This document shows positions 46,408 to 55,259 of a stretch of 64,000 nt of DNA, piece by piece. The notes under the pieces are model-generated. The model did not search any database. It worked only from the letters and a program-made list of their open reading frames with translations, and had not been told where the DNA came from. The stretch's first letter is position 1. The number at the start of each line of letters is the position of its first letter. A program made the position numbers and the translations under genes. This stretch comes from Saccharicrinis sp965230625 (lineage in GTDB: Bacteria; Bacteroidota; Bacteroidia; Bacteroidales; Marinilabiliaceae): contig CBDDLL010000001.1 in assembly GCA_965230625.1 (NCBI GenBank), positions 2,170,001-2,234,000 of the forward strand, read 5' to 3'.

Positions 46408-46533
46408 GAACTTCGTTATGAACATTGAAAGTAAAATAAAACAAGTCTTTGCTGAAATGAGACATAGCAACGTTCTGGTGAATTGAAGTGAAGAAACGAA
46501 GTGTCTTATTTTGAAGTAATTCAATGTGTAATA
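46408..46533. repeat. Imperfect palindromic intergenic element
   Basis: Nested partial complements occur: ACATTGAA near 46422 with TTCAATGT near 46520; AACTTCGTT near 46410 with AACGAAGT near 46495; AATGAGACAT near 46456 with a near-complement GTGTCTTATT near 46501. It occupies most of the 304-bp gap between lolA and the permease. I suspect a decayed interspersed repeat or a leader structure; the order of the arms is not simply nested. Confidence 0.4.
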
Positions 46534-46582
46534 GATTATCTAAAGCATATTGTAGGTTTAATCTTAAGATAAATAGGTTGTA

Positions 46583-47929
46583 ATGTTGAATTATCTTTCA
46601 CAGTTTTTATCTGAACTTTTATATCTGGTAAATGCAATGTCGCCATATTTACTATTGGGTTTTTTCTTTGCTGGAGTGTTAAAAGTTTGGTTTCCACAAA
46701 GGTGGATAAATAGGTATATGGGAAAAAGCAATGTTAAATCAGTGGTGAACACAGCAATTCTTGGAATACCTTTACCGCTTTGTTCTTGTGGAGTAATCCC
46801 AACCGGAGTATCATTTTATAAGAATGGTGCCTCTAAAGGATCAAGTGTTTCTTTTTTGATTTCTACTCCGCAGACAGGAGTAGATAGTGTCTTGGTAACT
46901 TATTCGATGTTAGGATTACCTTTTGCTATTATTAGAATTTTTGTTGCATTGATTACAGGTGTTATAGGAGGGATTGCAACGAACTTTGCAGCTAAAAATG
47001 ATAGTGATCTAGATGAAGAAATAACATCTTGTTCCGATAGTTCAAATCAATCCAAAGGAAATTCGTTTATAAGATTACTAAAATATGGCTTTAACGAATT
47101 TTTAATGGATATTGCCAAATGGCTTATCATTGGAATTTTTATTGCAGCAATACTTTCTACAATAATTCCAGAAGATTTCTTTACCCTATATCTACATAAT
47201 GAAGCATTAAGTATGATTACAATACTTTTGGCTTCAGTACCATTGTATTTATGTGCAACAGCTTCGGTACCAATTGCTGCTGTTTTAATGATGAAAGGAT
47301 TGTCACCAGGAGCAGCTTTAATTCTATTAATGGCAGGGCCGGCTACCAATGCAGCAACTATCACAATAATAAAGAAAGTATTTGGGAGTCGTACATTAAT
47401 AAGTTATCTGACTTCAATAATTGGAGGTGCTATTTTATTTGGCTTTTTAATTAATCAATTGTTACCTGGTAGTTGGTTTATTGTTGAGGGGAGTTCTCAT
47501 TTACATCACCAACACGAACTTTTACCTTACTGGATTAAGCTGGCTTCGTCAATAATATTAATATCGTTGATTGTTTATGGTTATATAGGTAAGTATTTAA
47601 AAAATACTAATACCAACATTAGAAAAGTTGAGTCTTTTTCGATTAATGAGAACTATATTTTAAACAATCCTTCGACATCTAAATTTAGTTCAAGCCAGTT
47701 CTTGTTTACAGGTAATTTGAAATCTCAAGTTTTTAGAGTTGAGAAAATGACTTGTAGTCATTGCAAAGCAAGTGTTGAAACCAATTTAAAGAAAATACAA
47801 GGAGTAACAAGTGTTGTTGCTAATCCTCAATTAAACAAGGTTGAGGTATTTGGTGATAATTTCAATAAAGAGGATGTTGCAAAAACTGTAACTGATTTAG
47901 GTTATGATTTTAAAGGTGTTTATGCATAG
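46583..47929 (+). CDS. SO_0444-type permease with C-terminal heavy-metal-associated domain
   Basis: A 448-residue inner-membrane permease of the DUF318/ArsP-like family. The first half carries the metal-site loop PLPLCSCGVIPTG (C67, C69) and the second half the repeat LYLCATASVPIAA and MAGPATNAATI. A C-terminal HMA domain has the metal motif MTCSHC (C391, C394). Members of this subfamily are annotated as Cu/Zn efflux transporters, and the fused HMA domain would hand metal to the channel. Direct transport data are limited. A regulator is not adjacent. Confidence 0.88.
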   Translation: MLNYLSQFLSELLYLVNAMSPYLLLGFFFAGVLKVWFPQRWINRYMGKSNVKSVVNTAILGIPLPLCSCGVIPTGVSFYKNGASKGSSVSFLISTPQTGVDSVLVTYSMLGLPFAIIRIFVALITGVIGGIATNFAAKNDSDLDEEITSCSDSSNQSKGNSFIRLLKYGFNEFLMDIAKWLIIGIFIAAILSTIIPEDFFTLYLHNEALSMITILLASVPLYLCATASVPIAAVLMMKGLSPGAALILLMAGPATNAATITIIKKVFGSRTLISYLTSIIGGAILFGFLINQLLPGSWFIVEGSSHLHHQHELLPYWIKLASSIILISLIVYGYIGKYLKNTNTNIRKVESFSINENYILNNPSTSKFSSSQFLFTGNLKSQVFRVEKMTCSHCKASVETNLKKIQGVTSVVANPQLNKVEVFGDNFNKEDVAKTVTDLGYDFKGVYA

Positions 47930-47930
47930 A

Positions 47931-47956
47931 ATCTCATATTTGAGACCTCTTTTTTA
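47931..47956 (+). terminator. Weak terminator after the permease gene
   Basis: TCTCA and TGAGA form a short stem with a 4-nt loop, followed by CCTC and six T. It lies directly after the permease stop codon, facing the convergent GNAT gene. Confidence 0.5.
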
Positions 47957-47984
47957 GACAAAGAAAGAAGTATTAGGTATAAAA

Positions 47985-48434
47985 TTAATTTCTATGGTTT
48001 CTCATAGTCATTTGATACAGATCAAAGTTTTCTGCCCAATAGTCTTTTTCAATAATTTCTAATTTGAATCCCATTTTTTCATAAAATTTATAGACAAACT
48101 GTGATGTTCTAATTACAATTTTGTTAACAAATAGGTTTTCTTTAAGATGATTAATACGAAATTCGGTTAATTTTTTACCAATTCCTTTACCTTGAGAATC
48201 TGGAGCAATAATATCCCATGAAATTCTAGCAATCTTTTCATCCGGGAAATAATTTATTCCTCCTGCACCGATAATTTTCGAATTTTCTTCAATGACAAAA
48301 TAGTCTTCAACTTCATTGTCAAGATAATTAGAAAAGTCTTGTTCTTCTGAAGGGTCAAAAAAGTTAGGTGTATTTAGCTTTAATAAGTTAATGACTTCTT
48401 TTTTATTTTGGGATGTATATCTTTTTATCTTCAA
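47985..48434 (-). CDS. GNAT-family N-acetyltransferase
   Basis: A 149-residue acetyltransferase. The acetyl-CoA pyrophosphate loop is DSQGKGIGKKL, preceded by the strand ARISWDIIAP and followed by the C-terminal FVYKFYEKMGFKLE motif. The acceptor is unknown. The frame opens with TTG at 48434 and there is no ATG before the conserved fold begins, so TTG is the probable start. It is transcribed alone. Confidence 0.85.
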   Translation of the reverse strand: MKIKRYTSQNKKEVINLLKLNTPNFFDPSEEQDFSNYLDNEVEDYFVIEENSKIIGAGGINYFPDEKIARISWDIIAPDSQGKGIGKKLTEFRINHLKENLFVNKIVIRTSQFVYKFYEKMGFKLEIIEKDYWAENFDLYQMTMRNHRN

Positions 48435-48572
48435 AATACTTTAAATTAATATAGAAATATCAAGTCTATCTGTTGAGATTAATTAATTACCTGTTTGTGT
48501 ATTAAATGTTTTTAGGTGGAATCTGAAATGTCTAAAGATAATAGGAAACATAGAGATTTTTGCTAATTAAAA

Positions 48573-49148
48573 TCATAAGGTATTTTTAAGCAGCGCTTTT
48601 GCTTCATTTGTTACCTTTGTTATGAAATCGGTTTTTAAATTTGTATAGGCTTCCCTGTCATTCTTATATTGTTTAGCAAGTTGTATTTTTAGAGCTTCAT
48701 ATTTTTTCTTGAGTCTTTCATTCTGAATTAAATAATCTCGAAAGAAGATACGATCCCATAACCACTGCTGCTGAAGAGATTCCATGTGAATGTGATAGGA
48801 TATTTCCTCTAATCCGGTAGGTGTATAACCTTTAACAAACATTAGATGACTATCTGTTTCTTTCATATGGATGTATTTAAATCGTGTGAATTTTTCTATT
48901 ATTTGAGAATCTGACATATAATCAGGTTTCTCAATAAGAATATCAATAGTTGGTTTTGCCGAAAGTCCAGCAATTGCTGTGCTACCAATATGTTCAATTA
49001 ATAATTTCGATGAAAACATATTTTGTAGGAGTTCTTTTTCTTTTTGATAAAACATCTTCCATTTGGGATTGAAAGGTTTGATTATAATTGGATAAAGTTG
49101 ACCTAGCTCTTCTTTTGTCATTATTTTTATCAACTGTTTTTCTATCAT
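48573..49148 (-). CDS. GrpB family protein (UPF0157)
   Basis: A 191-residue protein with the GrpB nucleotidyltransferase-like core: IIKPFNPKWKMFYQKEKELL, IEHIGSTAIAGLSAKPTIDILIE and SYHIHMESLQQQWLWDRIFFRDYL. GSTAIAG with the following aspartates resembles the active-site pattern of the nucleotidyltransferase superfamily. Its substrate is unknown. It lies 10 bp after the YeeE-rhodanese gene and could be the last gene of that operon, though a functional link is not evident. Confidence 0.88.
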   Translation of the reverse strand: MIEKQLIKIMTKEELGQLYPIIIKPFNPKWKMFYQKEKELLQNMFSSKLLIEHIGSTAIAGLSAKPTIDILIEKPDYMSDSQIIEKFTRFKYIHMKETDSHLMFVKGYTPTGLEEISYHIHMESLQQQWLWDRIFFRDYLIQNERLKKKYEALKIQLAKQYKNDREAYTNLKTDFITKVTNEAKALLKNTL

Positions 49149-49158
49149 TATTTGAAAT

Positions 49159-50358
49159 TTAACTACAACCTCCCTTAACTCTGGCTTCTTTCTTTTTAAT
49201 AGGTTTATCTAAGTTAGCTACTGCCTCTTCAATTTCTTTTAATTTTTCTGCTGCTTCCTTTCTAAAATTAAAAAGGTCTATCTCGTTTTTTGACTCTCCC
49301 TGAATATCAATACCTAACTGAAAATATTGCTTGTTGAATTCGGTAGCAGTCAAGTTAAGTGCAAAATTATCAGATTTTCCAAAATATCTCGAGAACATGC
49401 AAGCTCGCTGGGATTGTTGAATACCTGATCCATAAAAAACATTGATTTTAATATTTTGTACAACAATATTCAGATTCTCTGATTTAGACATTTCTTCTAG
49501 CGGAATATTAATGGCAGTTGGAATATGAAAAGTTTTAAATTCTTCAGGAGTTCGCACATCAATTACATTGTATTTATAGTAATGGTTCATTAATTCATAA
49601 GCAAGTTTGTCTGCATCCATCATTTTAGGATTGCATTCACCCGCTGCAATTTTTTTATTAATTCGTTGATTTATTGCTTCAGTTTTGTTAGGTGTTAAAA
49701 TAACTAGTAATACAATGATAATAGGAGTAACAATGATTATTGTGTTTTTAATTAATGCAGATTTATACCAATGTGTCTTTTTTTTATTAACACGATTTTC
49801 TATTATTTGAGTCATAATAAAAGCTCCGGAAGCCACTAATATCATTACAATCCCAAAAACTTCCCGAGTCATTCCCAGTTGTTCAAAAATAAGTACTGGT
49901 CCCCATGCTTCTGCCAAATACAATTCTTCAATGTACGGAAACAATTCAGTAAATGTAAAAATTCCTAAAAACCCACCTAGTATAAATGCCCAGCCATCAA
50001 CGCGTCCTGTAGCTGCAGCACAAGCACTTGTTCCGGGACAAAAGCCTCCAATAATAAAACCCAATCCCATTACACCACCACCGATTAGTGCCGACCATAA
50101 AAAAGTTGGATTAATATATATAATATTTATGTCTAAAAGATTGAGATGGTTTAGCACTAAAACACCAACCATGGCAGTAACTCCTGCGGTAAAAAATACC
50201 CTTAGTACAGTAAAGTCATATCCATAAAATATTCCTACTAATTTTTTTGTTGAAGCAAATCCTGCTTGTTCTAGGGCAAACCCAAATCCTATTCCAATGA
50301 TTAGAGCTATCATGTAATTAAATTCTGAACTTATTATATCTGGTACTAATGGTCCCAT
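49159..50358 (-). CDS. YeeE/YedE sulfur-compound transporter fused to a rhodanese-like domain
   Basis: A 399-residue membrane protein. Residues about 1-190 are a YeeE/YedE unit with conserved cysteines in GGFCPGTSACAA (C107, C113), of the kind that relays thiosulfate in TsuA. A further membrane helix at about 203-223 leads to a rhodanese-like domain (about 240-350: YNVIDVRTPEEFKTFHIPTAINIP). Where rhodaneses have the catalytic cysteine the sequence reads NVFYGSGIQQS, with no Cys, so sulfur transfer is doubtful. The protein ends in RVKGGCS, a cysteine near the terminus that might carry sulfur. It is 2 bp after the next YeeE gene. Confidence 0.85.
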   Translation of the reverse strand: MGPLVPDIISSEFNYMIALIIGIGFGFALEQAGFASTKKLVGIFYGYDFTVLRVFFTAGVTAMVGVLVLNHLNLLDINIIYINPTFLWSALIGGGVMGLGFIIGGFCPGTSACAAATGRVDGWAFILGGFLGIFTFTELFPYIEELYLAEAWGPVLIFEQLGMTREVFGIVMILVASGAFIMTQIIENRVNKKKTHWYKSALIKNTIIIVTPIIIVLLVILTPNKTEAINQRINKKIAAGECNPKMMDADKLAYELMNHYYKYNVIDVRTPEEFKTFHIPTAINIPLEEMSKSENLNIVVQNIKINVFYGSGIQQSQRACMFSRYFGKSDNFALNLTATEFNKQYFQLGIDIQGESKNEIDLFNFRKEAAEKLKEIEEAVANLDKPIKKKEARVKGGCS

Positions 50359-50360
50359 GG

Positions 50361-50918
50361 CTATTGTTTTTTAATCCATAAACTTCTAAAAAAATAGGCT
50401 GTCATATAGGCCATTCCAAAAATGGCTAGCATAGTAATTATACCTCCGAAAGACATTACAGCCATCCCACTCAGTGCAGAACCAGATGTACAACCACGTC
50501 CTAACTGACTTCCAAAGCCGAATAAAGCACCGCCAATAATAGCAGCTATAATACGTGTTCTGTTTTTTACCTTCGGACCTTTTTCTAATTTCAGCGATAC
50601 TCTATTGGATGCAACAGCAGAGATAAATGCTCCAATTAATACTCCTAATACCTCAAATACTAGCCATGATTTCATAGGTCCTTCAGGATTAGATTTATTG
50701 TAATCAGCATAATAGCTCGTATTTTCGCTATGTTCGGGAGCTATCGTGTTAACCGACTGAATTACTACACTTTTAAAAGCTCCACTTGCTCCTAATCCTC
50801 GACCTGTTATGTATATAGTAGCGAGTAGTACAAATCCTAAAAAAAATCCAGCTAAATACGGATTCATATATTTCTTTGGTACTTCATTCATTTTCTTCAT
50901 TTTTAGATTTTTCAACAT
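50361..50918 (-). CDS. YeeE/YedE family transporter subunit
   Basis: A 185-residue membrane protein with four or five hydrophobic segments and the conserved GRGCTSGSALSG loop (C143), the second half of the YeeE/YedE pair. In many Bacteroidota the two halves are separate genes that probably form one thiosulfate or sulfide-type channel. The longest frame overlaps the cytochrome b gene by 35 bp; the methionines at residues 7 and 10 (50900 and 50891) would shorten the overlap and are possible starts. Confidence 0.85.
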   Translation of the reverse strand: MLKNLKMKKMNEVPKKYMNPYLAGFFLGFVLLATIYITGRGLGASGAFKSVVIQSVNTIAPEHSENTSYYADYNKSNPEGPMKSWLVFEVLGVLIGAFISAVASNRVSLKLEKGPKVKNRTRIIAAIIGGALFGFGSQLGRGCTSGSALSGMAVMSFGGIITMLAIFGMAYMTAYFFRSLWIKKQ

Positions 50919-51534
50919 TACTTTCTTCTTTCTCTTCCAATTCCTCCCAGCCAGTAATCATTGCTTTAATATTAGTTGTTAGCGAATGTCCGGTTGTTGT
51001 CATATAAACATGAACAACAACAAAGGCTATTAATAAAAATGCACCGGTTGTATGCACAGTAGCAATCCATTCTAAGGGTATATTAAGAGCCACAATCATG
51101 TTGTTGGCATCAAACGATTTATAAAACATATAAAGTAAACCGGATATAATAATCATTGGAGCCATTATCAATTTAAATCCGAGATAAACTATTGCTTGAA
51201 GTGGATTGAGCTTTTTACGGACTGATTTTATAGTGGGATGAGGCTCTCCTTTAAACATTCCACTTGTATAATATCTGATTTGAGCCTGTAGTTTTGAAAT
51301 TGTAGGATTGTATTGTTTCCACTCTCCGGTGGTTAAATGCCAAAAAATACTAAATGCAATTAAAGCTAACAATAAATAAGAAGTACTTCGATGGAATATT
51401 ACAGCTTTTTCAAAACCGAATAGGTAAATTGAGTCATGAATTTCAAATCCGGTTAATGCTAAAAAAAATATTAAAGCAGCCTGGCTCCAATGCCAGAATC
51501 TCTCAAATTGTTTGTATATATAAACTCTAGGCAT
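50884..51534 (-). CDS. Membrane cytochrome b, thiosulfate-reductase type
   Basis: A 216-residue inner-membrane diheme cytochrome b. Four hydrophobic segments carry histidines suited to heme: the first with FERFWHWSQAALIFFLALTGFEIHD, then AVIFHRSTSYLLLALIAFSIFWHL and the last with TVHTTGAFLLIAFVVVHVYMTT. This is the PhsC/HydC-like quinol-oxidising type. It directly follows the octaheme cytochrome gene by 18 bp, so it probably passes electrons from menaquinol to that protein. Confidence 0.88.
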   Translation of the reverse strand: MPRVYIYKQFERFWHWSQAALIFFLALTGFEIHDSIYLFGFEKAVIFHRSTSYLLLALIAFSIFWHLTTGEWKQYNPTISKLQAQIRYYTSGMFKGEPHPTIKSVRKKLNPLQAIVYLGFKLIMAPMIIISGLLYMFYKSFDANNMIVALNIPLEWIATVHTTGAFLLIAFVVVHVYMTTTGHSLTTNIKAMITGWEELEEKEESNVEKSKNEENE

Positions 51535-51552
51535 GTGGTTTAATTTTAAAGT

Positions 51553-53142
51553 TTATTTGTCTAAATTGATTTCTTCAGCTTCCATTTCGTTTTTTCTAAA
51601 CGAATTGATTAAACGAGCAAGTGCATGTATAAATACACCAACAAGAGATCCCCAAAATAAAAGCTTCCCGAATAAGTCTACCCATTTGTTTTTATCTCTT
51701 CCTGGTATATAAAAACCATCAAGAGAGGCTAATCTTCCATTTTCACTTGTATGACAATCTACACACTTTAAAGATTGATGTTTAGGTGCAACCATATGGT
51801 TGATAGGCCAATACATTTCGGTCTTTACAAATGCATATTTTCCGCTATATGGTAAGCCCATTCTTTTCATACCAGCTTCAGCAGCTAGGTTCCAGTCAAA
51901 ATCTACCCAAAATGCACTATCTCCTTTTTCAGGAGAGAAAAGCTTAGGTTGAATTAACATTTTAGTTACCGGATCGTAAATTTGATCTCCGCGATGAACT
52001 TTTACTGGATATATTTTTGAGTGTATATCCATAGCAGATCCAAGCAGTTTGTTAATCTGAACAGGGGTTGTATCAATTTTGTCTCCAATTACATAATGTT
52101 GAGCATTGCCGTTAAACCAAATATAATCAGGTTGTACATTTTTAGCCCATTTAAACTCTCCTTTAATGGATAAATAAGTGTGGTTTCCAAGAGAATCTTC
52201 TTCATGATATGGCTTACCATCTTTTAATTTGCCAGACTCAGACCAATGCCAAGCCATTTTAGTAGCATTTTCTTTTGCATATGTTGGGATATGGCATGTT
52301 TGACAAGCAATTTTATTATAATGTCTGTTTAAAAGATTATCTAAGTGAGGAGTTGAAGTATGACAACCTTCGCAATGTAAGCGATTAACATTGGTTGAGG
52401 AAACAGAGTATAATTTACCTTTTATGTTATGTTTTTCAGCTGTATGACAATCAACACAATCCATGTTAATACCATTTTGCCCCATATGTACATCGGTATT
52501 TCTGTCGCAGGCCAGTAAAGCTTCTTCCAGATCGCCGTGCTTAACATTATTTCCACCTCCACTATAAAAGTGGCAACTTCCACAGTTAACTTTATTGGGA
52601 CGGCTAACACTTTGAGCAACCTTTGATAAGTTTACATTTCGGTCTGGGTATCCTGCCATGGCAGCACCCTTAATATATTCTTCACTACCGTCATGACAAA
52701 CCATACAGTCCACATTTTTTGCATTGGAAAAGTCAAAACTATTACTATTCATGCCAAAACCAATGTGGCATTTAGCACATACTTGTTCGTTGCTGTTTGA
52801 ACCAATACAAAAATTGTTAAGCACATTCTTTTTGCCAACCTTTGATATGCCTTTGCCTTCAACATAAGCTACTCGTTCCCAATTCCAGTGGCTTGAATGA
52901 ATAACTTCCTCGTGTCTTTTATTATGACAACTTAAACAAGCCAATGTAACATCTTGAGGTGATTTAAAATTTTGATTTAAAATCTGAAATTGAGAATGAT
53001 CAACTGAAGGTTTGCTTTTGGTAGCAAATTTCTGTTTTAATTTAAATTGTGATAGGTTTAAAGGTTTTGGTCGATGAAGAATATTGACTAAAACGAGTAT
53101 AGAAACGGTTATCACAATAACATAGACAATGACTCTGTTCAT
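51553..53142 (-). CDS. Octaheme c-type cytochrome, tetrathionate-reductase (OTR) family
   Basis: A 529-residue multiheme cytochrome with eight CXXCH motifs: CLSCH (from C69), CAKCH, CMVCH, CGSCH, CVDCH, CEGCH, CQTCH and CVDCH. N-terminal (about 4-22) and C-terminal (about 495-515) hydrophobic helices anchor it to the membrane with hemes outside. In Shewanella the OTR family reduces tetrathionate in vitro, and also nitrite and hydroxylamine. The downstream cytochrome b and two YeeE proteins argue for an inorganic sulfur substrate here. A TATATTTG -7-like box is at 53243-53236 on the minus strand. Confidence 0.9.
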   Translation of the reverse strand: MNRVIVYVIVITVSILVLVNILHRPKPLNLSQFKLKQKFATKSKPSVDHSQFQILNQNFKSPQDVTLACLSCHNKRHEEVIHSSHWNWERVAYVEGKGISKVGKKNVLNNFCIGSNSNEQVCAKCHIGFGMNSNSFDFSNAKNVDCMVCHDGSEEYIKGAAMAGYPDRNVNLSKVAQSVSRPNKVNCGSCHFYSGGGNNVKHGDLEEALLACDRNTDVHMGQNGINMDCVDCHTAEKHNIKGKLYSVSSTNVNRLHCEGCHTSTPHLDNLLNRHYNKIACQTCHIPTYAKENATKMAWHWSESGKLKDGKPYHEEDSLGNHTYLSIKGEFKWAKNVQPDYIWFNGNAQHYVIGDKIDTTPVQINKLLGSAMDIHSKIYPVKVHRGDQIYDPVTKMLIQPKLFSPEKGDSAFWVDFDWNLAAEAGMKRMGLPYSGKYAFVKTEMYWPINHMVAPKHQSLKCVDCHTSENGRLASLDGFYIPGRDKNKWVDLFGKLLFWGSLVGVFIHALARLINSFRKNEMEAEEINLDK

Positions 53143-53398
53143 AGATTTGTGATTTATTGCTGATAGGGTGTCTTTAATTACTTAATAAAATTTGTTCTTT
53201 TACAAATCTTATACGTTATAATAATTAAAAGTATACAAATATATAGATATAACAAGTGTAATATATGTATATATTTGTAATTTATAATGAGTCTGCTTAA
53301 GAATTAGATGGTTGAGATATTAAAGGTAAGTATTTTAAACTTGTTTCTGAAGTGCTTTTAATTTGTAAATTATCAGTTTTTCAAATTTTATTGAAGAA

Positions 53399-53986
53399 TT
53401 ATTGCTTAAAATAAGAATAATGACCAATAACTTTAAAATTAAAAAGGCAATCCTCTATAACTTGTCCAGCTCCTATGTTATGAACGATTAAAAATCTTTG
53501 ATTATCATTTGACTTTTTGTTTATAACAATTCCAATGTGCGTAATTCCACCTCCAAGATTCCAACATACTATATCACCAGGTTGATACACTTCAGGATTA
53601 TCTGATATTGGTAGTTTTTTTCCATATCTGGAAAAAAAAGTCATTAAGTTAGGTACCCTGCGGTGATCAATGTTGGTGTCAGGTTTTTTCAATCCCCAAT
53701 TATTAGGATATTTACTAAAGTTCGCTTTCATGTCTTCATGAACTTCTTTTTGTAAGTCAATACCCATTAAGCGGTATGCTCTAATAACTACGTCTGTACA
53801 TACTCCTTTGTTTTTGGGTATGTCACCATTAGGGTAAGATATGCTGAAATAACTTGGGTCATATATAACGCTTTGTTTAGTAAGTGAAATTGCTTTTTCA
53901 GAAAGTTCGTGCCCAAATTCATTTTGACCACTGAGCGTTGATGTAAGCGAAATCAGAAGAAGAGTGATGAAAATTAAATTATTCAT
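53399..53986 (-). CDS. DUF1287 protein, secreted NlpC/P60-like
   Basis: A 195-residue exported protein with a signal (MNNLIFITLLLISLTSTLSGQ). The DUF1287 pattern is clear: GVCTDVVIRAYR with a cysteine, DHRRVPNLMTFFSRYG, PGDIVCWNLGGGITHIGIV with a histidine, and LIVHNIGAGQ. Cys, His and a polar residue form a catalytic set like that of NlpC/P60 hydrolases, so a cell-wall or amide-bond target is possible but unproven. It is followed by another cysteine-hydrolase-like protein on the same strand. Confidence 0.85.
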   Translation of the reverse strand: MNNLIFITLLLISLTSTLSGQNEFGHELSEKAISLTKQSVIYDPSYFSISYPNGDIPKNKGVCTDVVIRAYRLMGIDLQKEVHEDMKANFSKYPNNWGLKKPDTNIDHRRVPNLMTFFSRYGKKLPISDNPEVYQPGDIVCWNLGGGITHIGIVINKKSNDNQRFLIVHNIGAGQVIEDCLFNFKVIGHYSYFKQ

Positions 53987-54061
53987 ATGGTAATGCTTGT
54001 AATACGAGGTTTTAGATTTTATAAGGTTAATTTTATTAATCTTACAAGTATATTATTTGTT

Positions 54062-54697
54062 TTACTGCACTTTAAACAAAAAATATACCTTTTTTTCTGT
54101 TGCCATTTCATTTGGATTGCATCCCGGTTGTCCTTCTGGGATTTGTATTCCTAGTTCTTTATAATGTTTTATCCATCCCCTATGGAATTCATTGGTCTCA
54201 GGATTAATAAAAGTCATAGGATTAAGGGTGAAAATTGAATCATTGGAGAATATATGGTAGATAAATTCAGAACAATAATAACCTGGATTATCTAAAATAT
54301 ATGTGTTATCGTAAGGTTGGTTAATAAGATAATTAGCTCGTTTTAAAGCTGTACTAATAGAATGTATATACTTTTCTTCTAACCTGAATGCATCAGTTGT
54401 ATAAATTGTATCTCCATTTGGTTTACAAAAATCTTCAAGTTTTTCTTTACACACACCTTTTTGTGCACAAGCATGGATTACATAAACTGTATTATCAGTT
54501 ACTTGACAAATGCCCATATGAGTGTAGTTGTTTTTTTTACTTGTTTGAGTAACTTCGTTAATAGCTTTTGATATTCCACTTTTATTATTGCCTCTAAAAA
54601 GAATGTCACCATCTTTTAATTGCGCATATTGGGGTATGTAACTACAGCTCATAATGGCAAAAATAAAGAAAAAAATAGAAGGTGTTTGTCTTGTCAT
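54062..54697 (-). CDS. YiiX/YebB-like NlpC/P60-family cysteine hydrolase, lipoprotein
   Basis: The frame extends to 54754, but I start it at the ATG 54697 because the longer form would overlap a terminator hairpin and lacks a signal. From there the protein is 211 residues with signal MTRQTPSIFFFIFAIMSC. LKDGDILFRGN opens the YiiX-like fold, THMGICQV holds the catalytic histidine region and YYCSEFIYHIF the cysteine. Such enzymes have a permuted NlpC/P60 fold and may cleave amide or ester bonds in the envelope; the substrate is unknown. Confidence 0.8.
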   Translation of the reverse strand: MTRQTPSIFFFIFAIMSCSYIPQYAQLKDGDILFRGNNKSGISKAINEVTQTSKKNNYTHMGICQVTDNTVYVIHACAQKGVCKEKLEDFCKPNGDTIYTTDAFRLEEKYIHSISTALKRANYLINQPYDNTYILDNPGYYCSEFIYHIFSNDSIFTLNPMTFINPETNEFHRGWIKHYKELGIQIPEGQPGCNPNEMATEKKVYFLFKVQ

Positions 54698-54719
54698 ATT
54701 TGTAGGGAATAATAAACAA

Positions 54720-54748
54720 AGCCGGAAATTAAATATTATTCCCGGCTT
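54720..54748 (-). terminator. Terminator after the zinc-ribbon protein gene
   Basis: GCCGG and CCGGC arms enclose an AT-rich loop, and the minus strand continues with TTTGTTT. It lies between the gene ending at 54772 and the start of the hydrolase at 54697 and fixes that start. Confidence 0.7.
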
Positions 54749-54771
54749 AACCAATGACAGCTTTTAAATAT

Positions 54772-55080
54772 TTAACCTTCAACCATTGCAGATTGAACAT
54801 TTCGAAATTGGACTGCTTTTCTAAAGAAAGATTCATTTTCACCAAATTCCATAACTCTTGTAACTTGAGTACCACATAAGGTACATTCTCCAATAACTTT
54901 AATGTCATTAAAACGATCTAGATATAATTTGTAATTTGAAACACCGTATTTACAAATGTCGTTACATGTATTGCAGTAAACATCATTTTCGAGAAGGTAC
55001 TTGAATCCTTTTCTTTCCTGATGGTTTAGAAGGGCATTGAGCTGGAATTTATTGATCTCAATGTCGTCAAAGTCGATCAT
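54772..55080 (-). CDS. Small protein with two CXXC motifs, putative zinc ribbon
   Basis: About 102 residues from the ATG at 55080 (a GTG two codons upstream is the alternative). No signal peptide. The paired motifs YCNTCNDIC and ECTLCG lie about 38 residues apart and would bind zinc. The rest is acidic and helical. I do not recognise a named family. It is monocistronic with its own terminator. Confidence 0.65.
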   Translation of the reverse strand: MIDFDDIEINKFQLNALLNHQERKGFKYLLENDVYCNTCNDICKYGVSNYKLYLDRFNDIKVIGECTLCGTQVTRVMEFGENESFFRKAVQFRNVQSAMVEG

Positions 55081-55259
55081 AAACACAGATTTTGAGGGTT
55101 TAAACTTAATATGTAAACTGTAGATTTTGTTATTGTTAATTTATTGATAAATGACAAAAAATCAAAGAGCTATATGTCATTTTTTTATGCTAATGTTAAA
55201 TTTTGAACATTCAAACAAAGTGTTTCATTATCTACTTGTTTTGATCCTCTAACCTTGTA

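Noticed and set aside
49159..50358. Active thiosulfate sulfurtransferase
   Set aside because: The rhodanese-like domain lacks a cysteine at the active-site position.
54698..54754. Longer N-terminus for the YiiX-like hydrolase
   Set aside because: It would overlap a terminator hairpin and place 19 residues before a clear lipoprotein signal.
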